Origin: JAIRTY01 sp050257395
GTDB lineage: Bacteria; Actinomycetota; Actinomycetes; Streptosporangiales; Streptosporangiaceae
Reading direction: 5' to 3'
DNA length: 20,664 nt
Assembly (NCBI GenBank): GCA_050257395.1
Contig: JBLMWU010000302.1
Coordinates: 1 to 20,664 of the forward strand
Positions 1-7,644 of the stretch are shown here, piece after piece (within the stretch, counting starts at the first letter, position 1; every line of letters begins with the position of its first letter). Under the pieces are notes generated by a model that searched no databases, was not told where the DNA came from, and saw nothing but the letters and a program-made list of their open reading frames with translations. Both the position numbers and the translations under genes were made by a program.

Positions 1-1350
1 GGGCTGGCCAACGGGCTGGCGAACCTGCACAACGCCCGCCGCGCTCACAGCCCGGTAGTGAACGTCGTCGGCGACCACACGAGCTGGCACCTGCCCTTCG
101 ACGCGCCGCTGACCTCCGACATCGCCGCCCTCGGCAGGACGGTCGGCGCACACCACGAGGTCCGCGGCCGTCTGGCGGTGACGCAGGCCACCTGGGCGGC
201 GATCGACGACGCCGCCGGCCGGCGTGGTGTCTCCACGCTCGTGGTGCCCGCGGACTTCCTGGAGGAACCGGCGCCGGAAGCCCCGGCTGAGAGGTTGCCG
301 CACCCGCCTGCCCGTCCCGGCGCCGGCGGTGACCGGATCGAGCGGACCGCCCGCCGCCTGCGGGAGGCCGGCTCCCGCGCCGTCCTGCTCCTGGGCGGCA
401 CCGCCCTGACGCGCCGCGGGCAGCGCGCCGCCGGGGACATCGCCGCGGCGACGGGAGCGGCCCTGTACAGCGAGACGTTTCCGGCACGCGCCGAACGCGG
501 AGGCGGGCTGCCCGCCATCGACCGCCTGCCGTACTTCCCCGAGGCCGCCATGGCCAGGCTCGGGGACGCGGCCGCGGTCATCCTCGCCGGGGCTGACGAG
601 CCGGTCGCCTACTTCGGTTACCGCGGGCTGCCGAGCCGGCTGGCGCCGGACGGGAGCGTGCACCAGCTCGCCGGTCCTGGCGACGACGCTGAGCAGGCAC
701 TCCTCGCGCTCGCCGAGAGCCTCGGACGCCCGGCCGCCGGGCAGCGCCCCGCGCCGGCTGCGGCACCGGGCATCCCCGGCGCCCCGCTGAATGGCGACAC
801 CGTGCTGACCGGGCAGTCCGCCGGCTCCGCCGTCGCGAGCTGGCTGCCGGAGCACGCCATCGTGTCCATCGAGGGCGGGACCTGCGGCTATCCCTTCTAC
901 ACGGCCTCGGCCGGGACGGTGCCCCACACCGTGCTCACCAACACCGGCGGGGCCATCGGGCAGGGCCTGCCCGCCGCGCTCGGCGCGGCGATCGCCGCGC
1001 CGGACCGCCCGGTGATCGCCTTGCAGTCCGACGGCAGCGCCCTGTACACGGCGCAGGCGCTGTGGACGATGGCCCGGGAGTCGCTGAACGTCACGGTCCT
1101 CATCGCTGCCAACAACACCTACAACGTGCTGCGCACCGAACTGGCCCGGGGCTCCGGCGCCAGCCTGACCGCGCAGGCCGCCCGGCTCACCAGCCTCGGT
1201 GATCCCCCGATCGACTGGGAATCGCTCGCCCGCGGTTACGGTGTCGCCGCGGCCACCGTCGCTACCGTCGGTGAGCTGCACCAGGCCTTCACGGACTCGG
1301 TGAAAGCGGGCGGGCCGCACCTCATCCAGCTGGCGATGGCGCAGTCATGA
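1..1350 (+). CDS. ThDP-dependent decarboxylase/acetolactate synthase-like enzyme (5' partial)
   Basis: The reading frame is open from base 1, so the N-terminus lies outside the window; 449 residues are visible. The first residues (GLANGLANLHNARRA) match the end of the N-terminal pyrimidine-binding domain of acetolactate synthase-type enzymes. A central domain follows, then a C-terminal PP-binding domain with the ThDP/Mg motif (SDGS at 1027-1038, paired Asn codons from 1111). The usual GDG is SDG here, as in the acetolactate-synthase-like/benzoylformate-decarboxylase-like subfamily rather than true IlvB. The family decarboxylates 2-oxoacids through ThDP, in the cytosol. Its stop overlaps the start of the aldehyde dehydrogenase gene (ATGA), which suggests that a 2-oxoacid is decarboxylated to an aldehyde that the next enzyme oxidises; that pairing is inference. 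The exact substrate cannot be read. The family call is firm, the reaction is not. Confidence 0.88.
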   Translation, partial: GLANGLANLHNARRAHSPVVNVVGDHTSWHLPFDAPLTSDIAALGRTVGAHHEVRGRLAVTQATWAAIDDAAGRRGVSTLVVPADFLEEPAPEAPAERLPHPPARPGAGGDRIERTARRLREAGSRAVLLLGGTALTRRGQRAAGDIAAATGAALYSETFPARAERGGGLPAIDRLPYFPEAAMARLGDAAAVILAGADEPVAYFGYRGLPSRLAPDGSVHQLAGPGDDAEQALLALAESLGRPAAGQRPAPAAAPGIPGAPLNGDTVLTGQSAGSAVASWLPEHAIVSIEGGTCGYPFYTASAGTVPHTVLTNTGGAIGQGLPAALGAAIAAPDRPVIALQSDGSALYTAQALWTMARESLNVTVLIAANNTYNVLRTELARGSGASLTAQAARLTSLGDPPIDWESLARGYGVAAATVATVGELHQAFTDSVKAGGPHLIQLAMAQS

Positions 1351-2852
1351 CACCAGACGCAGCCGGCAAGGTGGAGAAGTTCCTCGGCCAGCCACGCCAC
1401 ATGCTCATCGGCGGGCAGTGGGTCGAGGCCCGCTCCGGCGAGACAATCGAGTCGATCGACCCGGCTACCGGCCGGCCGCTCACATCGATCCCGCGCGGTG
1501 ACGCCGGCGATGTGGACCGCGCCGTCGCCGCCGCCCGGGACGCCTTCGACAGCGGCCCGTGGCGCCGCCTCACGCCGCTGGAGCGCGGGCAGCTGCTGAG
1601 CCGCCTGGCGGACCTGATCGAGGCCAACGCCGACGAGCTCTCGCTGCTGGAGGCACGCGACAACGGCAAGCCGGTCCGGGTGGCCCTCGCCGTCGACGTG
1701 GCGGCCAGCGTGAAGCTGTTCCGCTACTTCGCGGGCTGGCCGAGCAAGTATGAGGGCAGCACCATCCCGGTCTCTCCCCGCGGCGGCCTGACCGTGCTCA
1801 ACTACACGGTGCAGGAGCCCGTGGGCGTCGTGGGTGCGATCGTCCCGTGGAACTTCCCGATGTCCATGGCCTCCTGGAAACTCGCGCCGGCGCTGGCCAC
1901 CGGCAACACGGTGGTGCTCAAGCCCGCCGAGGAGACGTCGCTGAGCACGCTGCGGCTCGCCGAACTGGTCCAGGAGGCAGGCTTCCCGGACGGCGTGCTC
2001 AACGTTGTCACCGGCACGGGAGCAGCCGCCGGCGCCGCCATCGCCGCGCACGACGGGATCGGCAAGGTCGCGTTCACCGGCTCCACCGAGGTCGGCCGGC
2101 TCATCGCCCAGGCGGCCACCGGCAACCTCAAGAAGGTCTCCCTGGAACTCGGCGGCAAGTCGCCGAACATCGTCCTCCCCGACGCTGACCCGGCGCAGGT
2201 CGCCGCCGCGGCGGCGGACGCGATCTTCTTCAACCAGGGCCAGACCTGCACCGCGGGGTCGCGCCTCTACGTGCACGCCAGCCTCTACGACGAGGTCATC
2301 GCCGAACTGGCCGGCATCGCCCAGCGGATCGTGGTCGGCCCGGGCACGGACCCGGCCACCGAACTGGGGCCGCTGGTGTCGGCCCGCCAGCTGCAGCGGG
2401 TGACCGGCTACATCACCGCCGGCCAGCAGGAAGGCGGCACGCTGGCGGCAGGCGGGGGACGGCCCCCCGGTCTGCCGGGGCACTGCCAGGACGGCTACTT
2501 CGTCCAGCCCACCGTCTTCGCCGGCACCGACCACTCCATGCAGGTGGTGCGCGAGGAGATCTTCGGCCCGGTCCTGACCGCCATGGCGTGGGACGACGTC
2601 GACGACCTGATCCGGAAGGCCAACGACACGCCGTACGGGCTGGCCGCCGGCATCTGGACCCGCGACCTCACGATGGCGCACCGCATCGCGGCAGCCATCC
2701 GGGCCGGGACCATCTGGATCAACTGCTACAACCTCACCGACCCGGCCTCGCCATTCGGCGGCTACAAGCAGTCCGGGTGGGGGCGGGAGATGGGCCGGCG
2801 GGCCCTCGACCTCTACACCGAAACCAAGAGCGTCTGGGTGAACCTCACGTGA
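1347..2852 (+). CDS. NAD(P)-dependent aldehyde dehydrogenase
   Basis: A full-length 501-residue ALDH-superfamily enzyme, oxidising an aldehyde to the acid with NAD(P)+ in the cytosol. Visible hallmarks are the cofactor-fold segment with VPWNFP, the general base Glu267 in LELGGKSPN, and the catalytic Cys301 in GQTCTAGSR. The conserved EEIFGPVL and the C-terminal PFGGYKQSGWGREMG are also present. Length and residue spacing match the betaine/phenylacetaldehyde/2-hydroxymuconic-semialdehyde dehydrogenase group. The ATG lies inside the stop of the preceding ThDP enzyme (ATGA), giving translational coupling. It is therefore the likely sink for the aldehyde made by gene 1, or for a semialdehyde from the VOC enzyme further down. 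The true substrate cannot be deduced from sequence. Confidence 0.93.
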   Translation: MTPDAAGKVEKFLGQPRHMLIGGQWVEARSGETIESIDPATGRPLTSIPRGDAGDVDRAVAAARDAFDSGPWRRLTPLERGQLLSRLADLIEANADELSLLEARDNGKPVRVALAVDVAASVKLFRYFAGWPSKYEGSTIPVSPRGGLTVLNYTVQEPVGVVGAIVPWNFPMSMASWKLAPALATGNTVVLKPAEETSLSTLRLAELVQEAGFPDGVLNVVTGTGAAAGAAIAAHDGIGKVAFTGSTEVGRLIAQAATGNLKKVSLELGGKSPNIVLPDADPAQVAAAAADAIFFNQGQTCTAGSRLYVHASLYDEVIAELAGIAQRIVVGPGTDPATELGPLVSARQLQRVTGYITAGQQEGGTLAAGGGRPPGLPGHCQDGYFVQPTVFAGTDHSMQVVREEIFGPVLTAMAWDDVDDLIRKANDTPYGLAAGIWTRDLTMAHRIAAAIRAGTIWINCYNLTDPASPFGGYKQSGWGREMGRRALDLYTETKSVWVNLT

Positions 2853-2889
2853 CGCGCACCGGCAGCACTGACTTCCCCGGAGGGACATC

Positions 2890-3684
2890 GTGGATCTTCA
2901 GCTCAGCGGGCGGATCGCCCTCGTCACGGGCGGCGGGCTGGGCATCGGCAAGGCCATCACCCGCGAGCTCGCCGCCGAGGGCGCCACGGTGGTCATAGCC
3001 GGACGGCGTCAGCACATCCTGGACGACACCGCCAAGGAGATCGAAGCGGGGACCGGCGGCCGGATCCTGCCCATAGCCGCGGACACCACCAGCACCGGGT
3101 CCGTCCGCGCCATGGTCGCAGCCGCTGCCGGTGAGCTCGGGCGCATCGACATCCTCGTCAACGGCGCCGCGGCGCCTTCCGGCCTCGTGCGCAGCGCGGT
3201 CGATGCCGCCGACCCGGAGTTGCTGCTGGCCGACCTGAACACCAAGGTCGTCGGTTACTTCCGCTGCGCGCAGGCGGTGGCTCCGCACATGAAGGAACGC
3301 CGCTTCGGCCGCATCGTCAACATCGGCGGGCTGACCGGCCGTTCCAGCCACGCGCTGTCCGGCATGCGCAACGTCGCCGTCGTCCACCTGACGAAGGCCC
3401 TGTCGGACCAGCTGGGGCCCGACGGCATCACCGTGAACTGCCTGCACCCAGGGGTGGTGGAGACCGAGCACATCCATGAGCTGTACGAAGCGGAAGCAGC
3501 CAAGCAGGGCACCACCCCGCAGCAGGTGCAGCAGGGCTTCATCGACCGGACGCCGATCCGCCGGGTGCTGACCCCGGAGGAGATCGGCCAGGCGGTCTGC
3601 TTCCTCTCCTCCCCGCTGGCGGGCGGCATCACCGGCGAGTCCCTCGGCATCGACGGCGGGCTGACCCGCGGCATCTTCCTGTGA
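2890..3684 (+). CDS. SDR-fold protein lacking the Ser-Tyr-Lys catalytic residues
   Basis: A 264-residue short-chain dehydrogenase/reductase-fold protein. The start is GTG with GGAGGG at 2879-2884. The Rossmann cofactor motif TGGGLGIG (residues 13-20), the DILVNGAA strand and the C-terminal GESLGIDGGLTRG are all present, so nucleotide binding and the fold are likely. The active site is not canonical. Where classical SDRs have YxxxK, this protein has Ser157 and Asn161 (SGMRN), and the usual catalytic Ser region reads INIGGLTG, with Gly. Reading is in frame and the surroundings are well conserved, so this is not a frameshift. It may use another chemistry, act as a binding or regulatory subunit, or catalyse a lyase/isomerase step. 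It sits 37 nt after the aldehyde dehydrogenase and just before the beta-propeller gene. Confidence 0.88.
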   Translation: MDLQLSGRIALVTGGGLGIGKAITRELAAEGATVVIAGRRQHILDDTAKEIEAGTGGRILPIAADTTSTGSVRAMVAAAAGELGRIDILVNGAAAPSGLVRSAVDAADPELLLADLNTKVVGYFRCAQAVAPHMKERRFGRIVNIGGLTGRSSHALSGMRNVAVVHLTKALSDQLGPDGITVNCLHPGVVETEHIHELYEAEAAKQGTTPQQVQQGFIDRTPIRRVLTPEEIGQAVCFLSSPLAGGITGESLGIDGGLTRGIFL

Positions 3685-3710
3685 CCCCGGACCGGCAAAG
3701 GAGCAGCCAC

Positions 3711-4736
3711 ATGGACGGAACCATCCTGGTCGCAACCGCCAGCCAGGGCGTGCTGCGCAGCTCGGACGACGGCACGACCTGGCACCGCATCGGGCTCCAT
3801 CAGGGCCTGGAATTCGACGCCGTCGTCCGCTGCCTGGCCGTCGACCCGCGCAACCCGCAGGTGATCTACGCCGGTGCGGACGTGGGCCTGGCGCGCAGCG
3901 ACGACACCGGCGTGACGTGGCAGCGGATCGACTCACCGATGAACGGCTCGCACGTCTGGTCACTCACCATCGACCCCAGCGCCCCGGACTGCATGCTCGC
4001 CGGCACCGGTGCCCCGTCCCGCGCCGCCATCTTCCGCACCACCGACGGGGGCGCGACCTGGGACCGGCTGCCGCCGCAGCTCCCCGAGTCGTGCGCCGGG
4101 GTGAGCCGGCCCCGCATCCTCACCACCGCCTGGGACCACGTCGACGGCAAGACCGCGTGGTTCGGGGTCGAGGAGGGCGGGCTGTGGCGCAGCCGGGACC
4201 GCGGCGACACCTGGGAACGCATCGACGGCACCCCGCGGTCGCTGCCGCATGGCGTGACCAACTCCGATATCCACTGCATCGCGGTGCTGGACGGGCCGCC
4301 GAAGACGATCGTGGTCGCCGTCGTCAACGCGCTGTTCGTCAGCCAGGACGACGGGGAGACCTGGACCCGCCAGGGCACCCGCGAGGCGTACGGCATCTAC
4401 TACACCCGCCTGGTCACCCGCCTGCCGGACAGCGATGACCTGCTGCTCGGCATCGGCGACGGCACCCCCGGCACCATGACCCGGATCTTCCGCTCCACCG
4501 ACCTGGCCCAGACCTGGACCGAATCCAGCCTGGACACCCCGGCGAACTCCACCACCTGGGCTTTCGCCGTCCACCCCGCCGACCCGGCGCTGGTCTTCGC
4601 CGGCACCAAGTACGGCCATCTGTTCCGGTCCCCCGATGCCGGGCGCACCTGGGCCAAGGAATGGCGCGAGTTCCCCGAAATCACCGACGTGGCGTGGACC
4701 CCGGCCGTGGCTGCCGCCCCCGCCGCCCACCACTAA
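3711..4736 (+). CDS. Seven-Asp-box (BNR/sortilin-like) beta-propeller protein
   Basis: The 341-residue protein contains seven Asp-box motifs of the form SxDxGxTW, starting near residues 17, 63, 110, 161, 211, 262 and 307. The 45-51 residue period is that of a seven-bladed beta-propeller of the WD40/YVTN/BNR-like class. Box 6 is degenerate (STDLAQTW). No signal peptide or membrane segment is seen, so it is probably cytosolic, unlike sialidases and sortilins. Nothing identifies a sialidase active site. The start is chosen at ATG 3711 because AAAGGAG (3697-3703) lies 7 nt upstream. An in-frame GTG at 3681 overlapping the preceding stop is possible but lacks a good ribosome site. Propellers of this type can be lactonase- or hydrolase-like enzymes or scaffolds; its place inside a catabolic operon suggests either an enzyme step or complex assembly (inference). 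Confidence 0.85.
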   Translation: MDGTILVATASQGVLRSSDDGTTWHRIGLHQGLEFDAVVRCLAVDPRNPQVIYAGADVGLARSDDTGVTWQRIDSPMNGSHVWSLTIDPSAPDCMLAGTGAPSRAAIFRTTDGGATWDRLPPQLPESCAGVSRPRILTTAWDHVDGKTAWFGVEEGGLWRSRDRGDTWERIDGTPRSLPHGVTNSDIHCIAVLDGPPKTIVVAVVNALFVSQDDGETWTRQGTREAYGIYYTRLVTRLPDSDDLLLGIGDGTPGTMTRIFRSTDLAQTWTESSLDTPANSTTWAFAVHPADPALVFAGTKYGHLFRSPDAGRTWAKEWREFPEITDVAWTPAVAAAPAAHH

Positions 4737-4746
4737 GGAGGCAGTC

Positions 4747-5247
4747 GTGACACACGAAGTCACCGCCGCGGGCGCGGACGGCGCCGCCCGCATAAGGCCG
4801 CGGGTACGGCGCACCCACCTGTCCTTGTTCGTCCGCGACCCCGAGGCATCGGCGCGGTGGTACGAGGACGTCCTCGGAATGGAAGTCACCGGCCGGGGGC
4901 CGCAGTGGGTGTTCCTGTCCTACGGGCGCAAGCACCATGACATCGCGCTGATCCGCGCCGATGAGGGGGCGGAGCGCGGCGGCCTGGGACTGCAGCACTA
5001 CGGCCTGGAGGTCGAAGGCGACCTGGAAGAGCTGCGCCGCCTCTACGGGATGCTGATCACCAAAGATGTGCCGGTGGTCAAGACGACCGACCACAAGGTC
5101 GGCTACGGCGTCTACTTCACCGACCCGGACGGCAACCGGTTCGAGTTCTTCTGCGAGACAGTGCACGACGACGAAGAAGCCAAGCGGCTGATCGGCAAGT
5201 ACAACGCACCCAGCGTGCCCGTCGAGATGGACCCACTATGGACCTGA
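4747..5247 (+). CDS. VOC-family metalloenzyme (glyoxalase / extradiol dioxygenase-like)
   Basis: A 166-residue vicinal-oxygen-chelate protein. The GTG start at 4747 follows AAGGAGG at 4735-4741; a longer in-frame extension would run into the preceding gene. Two beta-alpha-beta-beta-beta halves are visible: RRTHLSLFVRDPEASARWYEDVLG, then GLQHYGLEVE through YFTDPDGNRFEFF. His24, His84 and Glu133 stand where VOC enzymes place their 2-His-1-Glu metal ligands, so a mononuclear metal site is expected. Known family reactions include extradiol ring cleavage, glyoxalase chemistry, epimerisation and fosfomycin/bleomycin resistance. The operon partners (aldehyde dehydrogenase, alpha/beta hydrolase) favour a dioxygenase-type catabolic role, but that is inference. 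It begins 10 nt after the propeller gene and overlaps the next gene by 10 nt. Confidence 0.9.
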   Translation: MTHEVTAAGADGAARIRPRVRRTHLSLFVRDPEASARWYEDVLGMEVTGRGPQWVFLSYGRKHHDIALIRADEGAERGGLGLQHYGLEVEGDLEELRRLYGMLITKDVPVVKTTDHKVGYGVYFTDPDGNRFEFFCETVHDDEEAKRLIGKYNAPSVPVEMDPLWT

Positions 5248-5867
5248 CCACGCAAGCCGCCGGCCTGCACGAGGCCAACTTCGCCGGCTACCACATCCGC
5301 AAGTGGTTCACCTATGCCGAAGAGACCCTGGCCACGGAGACAGGCGCCGCGGCCGACGGCGATCCGGTGCGGAAGATCGTCATTGCCGCCGCTATCCGCA
5401 ACCCGTACGCGGGCCGGTTCAGCGACGATCTCGGTGCCATTGTCGACGGCTCGGGCAAGCTCGGCGAGGAGTTCGGCCGGCGCGTGATCGCGGCGGCCGC
5501 CGGGCAGCCGATCGAGAGCTACGGCAAGGCCTGCCTGGTCGGCCTGAACGGCGAATACGAGCACGGCAACGCCTTCCTCACCCAGACGTTCGCCGACCCC
5601 GTCCGCCAGGCGGTCGGCGGCGGCAAGGCCTGGGTACCGTCAACGGGCAAACGCGGCGCGCCCGGCACGAGCATCGACGTTCCGCTCGCACACAAGGACG
5701 CTCTGTACGTGCGCTCGCACTACGACACCATCACCGTTACCTTCACCGACGCCCCGGCGCCGGACGAGGTCGTCGCCATCTTCGCGTTCGCCACCCGGGG
5801 CCGGCTGCACGCCCGGCTCGGCGGCCTCACGGCTGCGGCGGTCGAAGGCCGCGACGGGCTCCGCTGA
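5238..5867 (+). CDS. DUF1185 / AA_synth (amino acid synthesis) family protein
   Basis: A 209-residue cytosolic protein recognised by its overall pattern: IRKWFTYAEETL near the N-terminus, then KIVIAAAIRNPYAG, GKACLVGLNGEYEHGNAFL and a C-terminal AFATRGRLHARLGGL. These fit the AA_synth/DUF1185 family. The family name reflects a weak link to amino acid synthesis; I know of no firmly established reaction. Its ATG at 5238 lies 10 nt inside the end of the VOC gene, and its TGA shares a base with the ATG of the next gene (TGATG), so it is translationally coupled on both sides. That position argues for a step in the same catabolic route rather than amino acid biosynthesis. Family assignment is moderately secure; function is unknown. 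Confidence 0.8.
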   Translation: MDLTTQAAGLHEANFAGYHIRKWFTYAEETLATETGAAADGDPVRKIVIAAAIRNPYAGRFSDDLGAIVDGSGKLGEEFGRRVIAAAAGQPIESYGKACLVGLNGEYEHGNAFLTQTFADPVRQAVGGGKAWVPSTGKRGAPGTSIDVPLAHKDALYVRSHYDTITVTFTDAPAPDEVVAIFAFATRGRLHARLGGLTAAAVEGRDGLR

Positions 5868-6745
5868 TGGCAGCGGCGGAACGGGCGGAGATCACCGGCG
5901 CGGACTTCTTCACCACGCTGGGCGGCCTGCAAGCTCACTACGTCGAGTGGGGCGACCCGCAGGCGCCGCCGATTGTCCTGCTGCACGGGCTGCGCAGCTA
6001 CGCGCGGACCTGGGAACCCGTGGTGGCCGCGCTGGCAGATCGCTACCGCCTCATCGCCCTCGACCACCGCGGCCGGGGCGAGAGCGACTGGGATCCTGCC
6101 GAGGAATACTTCATCGGCTCCTATGTCAGCGACCTGGAACAGTTCGCTGACACTCTCGGGCTGACGCGATTCGCGCTCGTCGGCCACTCGATGGGCGGCG
6201 CCACTGCCCTCGTCTACGCCGCCCGGCACCCAGAGCGGGTGCGCCTGCTGGTGGCCGAGGACGTCGGGCCCGGATCATCCGCGGCCACCACAGGTGCCGA
6301 ACGCGTCAAACGGGAGCTGGCGGAGACTCCGCGCGAGTTCGCCACGCTGGCGGCAGCGCGGGCCTACTGGCGCAGTGTGCGCCCCGGCATCTCCGAGGAG
6401 GCACTCCGCTCGCGGGTGCGGCACACCCTGCGCGAGGACCCCAGCGGCCGCTGGGTGTGGAAGTTCGACCTGGACGGGATAGCGCGCGCCCGCCTGAACC
6501 CCGATCCGGCACGTCAGATCGACCTATGGCCCCCCGTCGCCGCGCTGCGCTGCCCGGCGCTGGTGCTGCGGGGTGCGCAGACGGACTTCCTGCCCATCAG
6601 CACCTGCGAGGAGATGGCCACCCGCCAGCCACTGCTCGGCTGGGCAGAGATCCCGGAGGCCGGGCACTACGTGCACGACGACAACCTCAGCGACTACCTG
6701 ACCGCGCTGGGCTCCTTCCTCGATCAGCACTCTGGCCGGGCATGA
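5867..6745 (+). CDS. Alpha/beta hydrolase
   Basis: A 292-residue alpha/beta-hydrolase-fold enzyme. The oxyanion-hole segment LLHGLR comes first, followed by LDHRGRGES. The nucleophile elbow is GHSMGG with Ser108, the acid is Asp240 (RGAQTDFLP) and the base His267 (EAGHYVHDDN), so the triad is complete. It resembles meta-cleavage-product hydrolases, epoxide hydrolases and haloperoxidase-like esterases, which cannot be separated by eye. The start is ATG 5867, overlapping the previous stop as TGATG. The frame is open for 564 nt further upstream, but that part is a shadow of the DUF1185 gene. It is the last gene of the operon. With a VOC enzyme and an aldehyde dehydrogenase nearby, hydrolysis of a ring-cleavage product is one plausible role (inference). 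Confidence 0.9.
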   Translation: MAAAERAEITGADFFTTLGGLQAHYVEWGDPQAPPIVLLHGLRSYARTWEPVVAALADRYRLIALDHRGRGESDWDPAEEYFIGSYVSDLEQFADTLGLTRFALVGHSMGGATALVYAARHPERVRLLVAEDVGPGSSAATTGAERVKRELAETPREFATLAAARAYWRSVRPGISEEALRSRVRHTLREDPSGRWVWKFDLDGIARARLNPDPARQIDLWPPVAALRCPALVLRGAQTDFLPISTCEEMATRQPLLGWAEIPEAGHYVHDDNLSDYLTALGSFLDQHSGRA

Positions 6746-7087
6746 ACCGTGCCGTTGCGCGCGATCCGGCTGGGCGAGGAATAACCGTGCATGCTGGCAC
6801 TGTATGGGTCTTGACCTGGGGTTATGCATGCCTAGTCGGGCTTGTGGCTGGCGTTGGATGGACGTCCGGGTATGGACGCTATCCTTCGCTTTCATGCTCG
6901 CCTCTTGCGGTTCGTCGGTCTTCTGTGCGGGCGCTCATAAGCGAAGGGATCACATGACGCTCGCGGAGGGCCGAACGGCGGGGACCCGCGGGAATTTTCT
7001 TCTGGCAGAGCGATGGGATCTGGGCGAGCCGTTTGTCTAGGAGTCAGGAGACGGCCGGAGCAGGCCGCCGGGACAACGGAGTCGTGG
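6746..7087. other. 342-bp intergenic region
   Basis: This separates the catabolic operon from the YCII-domain gene. It is less GC-rich than its surroundings and contains no credible ORF. A TTGACC at 6811-6816 has only a poor -10 match about 16-17 nt downstream, so I do not call a promoter. I saw no strong terminator hairpin directly after the operon. A promoter for the YCII gene must lie here or just upstream of it, but I cannot place it. Confidence 0.5.
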
Positions 7088-7414
7088 ATGACGCAGTACC
7101 TGATCTCGTTCGGTGCCCACGCGATGGACCACATCCCCGACGAGGACGCGCCCGCCGTGGCCAGGGCCGCGCACGCGGCGGTCCAGGAGGCCATCAACGC
7201 CGGCGTGTATGTGTCCGCCGGCGGGGCGGTCACCGACGGCCCGTACCCGGAGGCCATCGGCGGATTCACGCTCGTTGACGTGCCCTCTCGCGAGGAGGCG
7301 CTGCAGTGGGCTGCCAAGATCGCCGTCGCCTGCCGCTGCGCGCAAGAGGTCCGGGCGATCGGGGCCGACCCCGAGCTCGACGCGATGCACCGCCAGGCTG
7401 ATAGCCGACGGTGA
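7088..7414 (+). CDS. YCII-domain (YciI/DGPF-like) protein
   Basis: A 108-residue protein starting at ATG 7088, with GGAG at 7078-7081 placed 6 nt upstream; an upstream in-frame extension from 7013 lacks similarity to the family. It shows the dimeric ferredoxin-like YCII pattern: MTQYLISFG at the start, a central VSAGGAVTDGPYPEAIGGF, an EEALQWAAKIAVAC helix, and a C-terminal EVRAIGADPELDAM. Members are small cytosolic proteins of mostly unknown function, often near ECF sigma factors in actinomycetes. Here the only ECF factor is about 10 kb away. The gene stands alone, with about 340 bp before it and 230 bp without genes after it. Confidence 0.85.
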   Translation: MTQYLISFGAHAMDHIPDEDAPAVARAAHAAVQEAINAGVYVSAGGAVTDGPYPEAIGGFTLVDVPSREEALQWAAKIAVACRCAQEVRAIGADPELDAMHRQADSRR

Positions 7415-7644
7415 CGTCCCGGCTGCGTCTGATCGAAGGCGACCCGCAGCGCTAGAGCAGATCGCCTGGTCGAGCGACAGCCAGGCCCATCGCGGCGAGT
7501 GTCCGCGCTCATCGGTAGATCCATAGCGTTGGCAGGGCCGTTGGGCTGCGGGAGTGACCGGACGCAGAACATCCAGATCTGCGCGTGCCAATAGCGGACG
7601 CCGTACGCTGGTGATGGCTGCGTCGCGCTGGATGGAGGTTGCGG

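Noticed and set aside
1236..2888. 550-codon minus-strand open frame
   Set aside because: It is antisense to the aldehyde dehydrogenase, has an Arg/Gly/His/Asp-rich low-complexity composition and no family pattern. High-GC genes commonly leave such open antisense frames.
5303..5866. Upstream in-frame extension of the alpha/beta hydrolase
   Set aside because: Its translation is Arg/Pro-rich and overlaps the well-supported DUF1185 gene in another frame. The hydrolase starts naturally at ATG 5867.
6811..6840. TTGACC and following bases as a promoter for the YCII gene
   Set aside because: The -10 candidate is poor and the distance to the gene is about 250 nt.
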